A DNA stretch of 64,000 bases from Branchiostoma floridae (lineage: Eukaryota; Chordata; Leptocardii; Amphioxiformes; Branchiostomatidae), in contig NC_049995.1 in the NCBI RefSeq assembly GCF_000003815.2, positions 4,107,747-4,171,746 on the forward strand, written 5' to 3'. Position numbers and translations under genes: made by a program. Of the stretch, positions 57,710 through 64,000 are shown piece by piece; the stretch's first letter is position 1, and each line of letters begins with the position of its first letter. The notes below the pieces were generated by a model, which did not search any database, was not told where the DNA came from, and saw only the letters and a list, made by a program, of their open reading frames with translations.

Positions 57710-59996
57710 GTAAGTCTCAATTTTTTCCTCAGAATTTCTTAAGAATAGGTTTACGGTGATAAGGGATGAAAAATTTCGGCCATTTGGGGGGAAATTTCGA
57801 CCAAAAATTGGTCCTGAAAATGATGAGAAAAAGGTTCCGGTTAGGAATTTTCGGCGCCACCATTTTGGAAGCATTCTTGGGGCGAGGTCTGAATGAAATT
57901 TGCCGGCTTATGTTAAGCATATGGTGGCGTTTTCTCTTTCTACCGATTGTGGTACGTCCTCGCTTTTACTCTAGGTAGATTGGTGGTTATTTTTGGGACC
58001 TAAAAACGTTTTTTAAGACCAGGTGGATTTCTTAATTCGCTACTTTCTTAGTCCACGAGGCAAGATCTGATGACGCGTAGGGTTGCGCAATCCAGTCCAC
58101 ATTTTCTCTTTTGTCTGGGTCTCTTCTTCAAATCGCTTTGGTTTCGACCTCTCAGCGTCTTTCTTTATCTTTAATGAGAAATTTTTTGTCGTTTTTTGGG
58201 CTCTAGTCTTAAGATTATATCGTTTGCCTGCCGGCTAAGAAAGGAAAAATTACATAATTTTTGACAAAGGAATTCGACCTAGATCCATTATCATTTTACG
58301 ACTATTGTACGTCTATCGGCCTTTGAAAACCATTGGACAGAGTTTTTGCTGCGTTGATCTCTGTAAGGGGGAAAAGAATCGTTGAATCGTGGAGACGGAA
58401 AAGCCGGATTTTCATTTTTCAAGGAAAAGGACCGGCGTTGTCCGCCATATTGGTTTTTTGTGGACGCCACGTGTTCGCCTTTTCGACACGTATCTTGTCC
58501 AATTTAGACAAATTTTCAACCTTATTCTACCCAAAATATGTAATTTCAGGCTTAGAAATGACTTGATCTAAGTGACGTCAAGGCTTTTTTCTCTCGAATT
58601 TAGCCATATGGCGTGGATGTTGCAAAGTTTCATATGCATTTTGCGGTGCAAGTAGCGGTAATTAGTATTTTCCCCTTATTTGCATAAAAGACAGCCGGAC
58701 CAGAATATTTTAGCACCTTGCCAGCGGGTTGCCTGATTTATTTACCAGGATTGTTCTATTTTAGAATATCAGAGGGCCAATCTGAATATAATAAATGCTT
58801 ATCACGCATTTTTACGTTTTTATGTTGCAATCTGAAATGTGTCTAAAAACGGCGGGAGAAAAATCAATAATTCCTCCCTTCCAAAGTCCGGTAGTCTCGC
58901 CTTGCGTTAGCTCTCGCGAGACGGGGCGAGACTTGCCTCTCATGTCAAAAGTATTGATTTAAAAACGTGGATTGCGCAACATTAACAAAACGAAAAGCGT
59001 TAGGGTTGGGTTAAAGTGCAAAAAATATGCAGAAGTGGGCACTAAAATTGTGCCTTTTAAGTTGAATCATGGAAACAATTCAAGAAATTGAAAAGTAAGG
59101 GTCATAAAAGCTGTTTTTCCAGACCCTTAGTGATTTTTTTTAATTGGAAAATGAGCCTCCAAATTGGTGATGTTGTTAGCATAAAAGTGCCAATAATGCA
59201 AAATCAGTGTCTCCTTGGAAATTCATGTATCCTCGTGCAAGATGCCTCAAATTTGCCATTAATTCCAATGCTTCCGGGCCCAATAATGCTGTTTGTGCCA
59301 CTCAGACCAGTTCATTCTTTCTACTCTACACATGCAGTCGCCATGATGTTATCCATTCAGTAAGATTTGTGAATAGATTTTTAAAAAGAATATATTTTTT
59401 GACGTAATCCAAAGAGATTGTAAAGTGATTAATGTGTAACACATATTTACCAGTTTTATTGACTTGACTTGACTGTTGCCCGGGGTGAAGTGGGTATTTC
59501 TGGTATCAGAGTGCGGTCAATATCCTGTTCAACTTTGACCCATATTTGCACTTACAAATAGCAATGCCTTGATGACGGCATTGTTTGATTTTTCTACATA
59601 ACGAGGATTTGATGAGGTGATAAAGAAATACTAATGGAAACCTTTCATTTATTGGGGAATCCAACTTTTTTGCCATGTTTATGAAAAAAGGGCACAAGGA
59701 TGCATGCTTATCATAAGATTGTTTCTATATGCAGGCTTTTCATTTGATGTCATCTGTGCCATGTTGGATTACAGTGTAGGTCTGTTCACGATGCGAAGAT
59801 GCCACTGTTAAATTCAATTACCTGCCAATCATGATCGTCGGAAGATTTAAATCATAATCAGTATGACGTCAATGAAAAGTCTGTATAAGATCTAATTAGA
59901 ATACATAATTTTACATAAAAAAAGGGCTCATGAAAAAAGACTATATTTGCAAACAGGCTGATTTTTTGTTTATCTTCCATCAGGAGTGAAATCTAG

Positions 59997-62813
<2,817 letters not shown>

Positions 62814-63860
62814 TGGTCGCTGCACTTTACTCCACCTTCCGTCACATCCAAGGATGGATACATGTACACAGTAGCTTCCAAAAAGGTCAACCCAAAAGCA
62901 TTTTGTTCGAGAATCGTAGCTTTTGTTTCAGCCATTGGCTGGTTATTCCATAGCCGAAAGCTTCATCGAAAGCACTTCCGTAGGAAAAGGGGCACAAGTT
63001 GACCATCGTCAATTGAGGATCTTAACTCTAGTTAAGTGTCTATCAAACGGATAGCTTCCTCCTCTATACCAACTTCTTTGTTAGCTTGAAGGTACTATGG
63101 TGCCATCTGTTTTAACTTCTTTAAATTGCTAAACCGGCAAAATCATATGTTGCTACTTTTAACATATGTAAAAGACGTGGATTGTAACAAGGTGGAGTAA
63201 AGAGAGAATCTGTGAACGTGACCACAAGTTTCACGTGCATTTGTGGTACCGCCATGATGGAAGTTTTCTTTACTATTATGATTTTTTTCCATGGGTATCT
63301 CAGAGTAAAAAGTCACCATCACATTCCATTGTTGTGTGTTTGACTTCTTGTGTGGTGTATGTAACGTAGGATTTAAGTCTCAAACATGCTTACCTTAGGT
63401 CTGAATAAGCTGAACTTTTTCTGGTAAATGTGAAAAGCTTGTACATGTGAATTACTGTTTTTGGCCTTCTTTTAGGGACTGGTACATAGAAAAGTAGTGG
63501 GTAACAAATATCTTTACTACACTGCAAGGTTCAACTACTAATGTCTTAGGTTAGGATATAAAAATCCTCATCAGAAAAACTAGGTTTATATACATCGAAA
63601 ACAAACAGCTTTCCACAAAGGTAAAAGAACACTCCAGTTTGGAACCTTCTGATTGTTTTTCCTGAAATTATTCATACTATAAATCAGCACAACCTCAAAA
63701 ATTAAGTGCATCTTCCCCTTGTTAGATTGAGAATAGACAAGATAATAGTGATATGAAGAAAATTAAAGTCACTCACTTTGGAAATAATGCAAATTAGGAA
63801 TAATCCAAGAACATGAAAATGTGCTTGCAAGGTCTCTTAAACTCTCCAAGTAGAGGATCC
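62814..63860. other. EF-1alpha 3' UTR and downstream DNA
   Basis: No gene is recognised. I found no canonical AATAAA close to the stop codon at 62813, so the polyadenylation site is not placed. Confidence 0.4.
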
Positions 63861-63869
63861 TACCAACCT

Positions 63870-64000
63870 CTGGTTGGAGAATTGTAGATAGCCAATAAGT
63901 GTGGTCAAACAGTGTAACAACAGATTTTGGCTCAGAACTAAAGGGTCCTGGGGCAGGGTTCAAATCCTGTAATGTCACAGATCATGTACCATTGAAAAAG
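63870..64000 (+). mobile_element. Probable tRNA-derived SINE, cut by the window edge
   Basis: TAGCCAATAAGTGTGG (63889-63904) resembles a Pol III A box, and GGGTTCAAATCCTG (63957-63970) is a near-perfect B box. The B box is followed by ATCATGTACCATTGAAAAAG, the kind of region that follows tRNA heads in marine deuterostome SINEs. The tRNA cloverleaf does not close well, so it is not called as a tRNA gene. Confidence 0.5.

Noticed and set aside
63889-63990. tRNA gene
   Set aside because: A- and B-box-like motifs exist, but the cloverleaf stems do not pair; a tRNA-derived SINE fits better.

Overview
The window reads as nuclear genomic DNA of an invertebrate chordate, most probably a lancelet (Branchiostoma). 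It has intron-rich genes with GT-AG junctions, a deuterostome-type SF1 and EF-1alpha, a Tx1-clade LINE, DIRS-like and MITE-type repeats, and three runs of N marking scaffold gaps. The species is inferred from gene content and repeat style; nothing in the sequence names it.

Layout. 0-2.5 kb: a 72-bp satellite, an older ~245-bp repeat, and the first coding exon of a long-chain acyl-CoA synthetase (minus strand). 2.5-8.9 kb: no convincing gene, but a composite repeat at 5.2-7.2 kb. 8.9-14.5 kb: a CR1/L2-like LINE tail split by a decayed ~4.9-kb DIRS-like retroelement with 30-bp inverted termini. 14.8-19.9 kb: a nearly intact Tx1/L1-clade LINE (minus strand) whose 3' end abuts the 3' part of a U1 snRNA gene. 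20.2-27.6 kb: an intact RecQ-like helicase gene (plus) tail-to-tail with a DUF6589-like gene (minus) that carries two frame lesions. 28.1-29.2 kb: a tandem array of LINE 5'-UTR monomers and a Harbinger-like MITE. 29.2-33.5 kb: gaps, hairpins and short repeats. 33.5-37.9 kb: a complete CCCH-zinc-finger PARP gene (plus). 40.3-54.0 kb: the complete splicing factor 1 gene (plus), with a duplicated exon pair that looks mutually exclusive. 57.5-62.8 kb: EF-1alpha (plus), complete except for one inserted base. The right edge holds the start of a probable tRNA-derived SINE.

The host genes are housekeeping (SF1 for branch-point recognition, EF-1alpha for translation, acyl-CoA synthetase for lipid activation) plus a ZAP/PARP12-like PARP. 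The most notable points are the LINE joined to U1 snRNA sequence, its mouse-L1-like 5' monomers, the RecQ/DUF6589 pair with an inverted copy of the RecQ tail between them, and the SF1 exon duplication. Exon joins were checked by hand for reading phase. No database search was possible.
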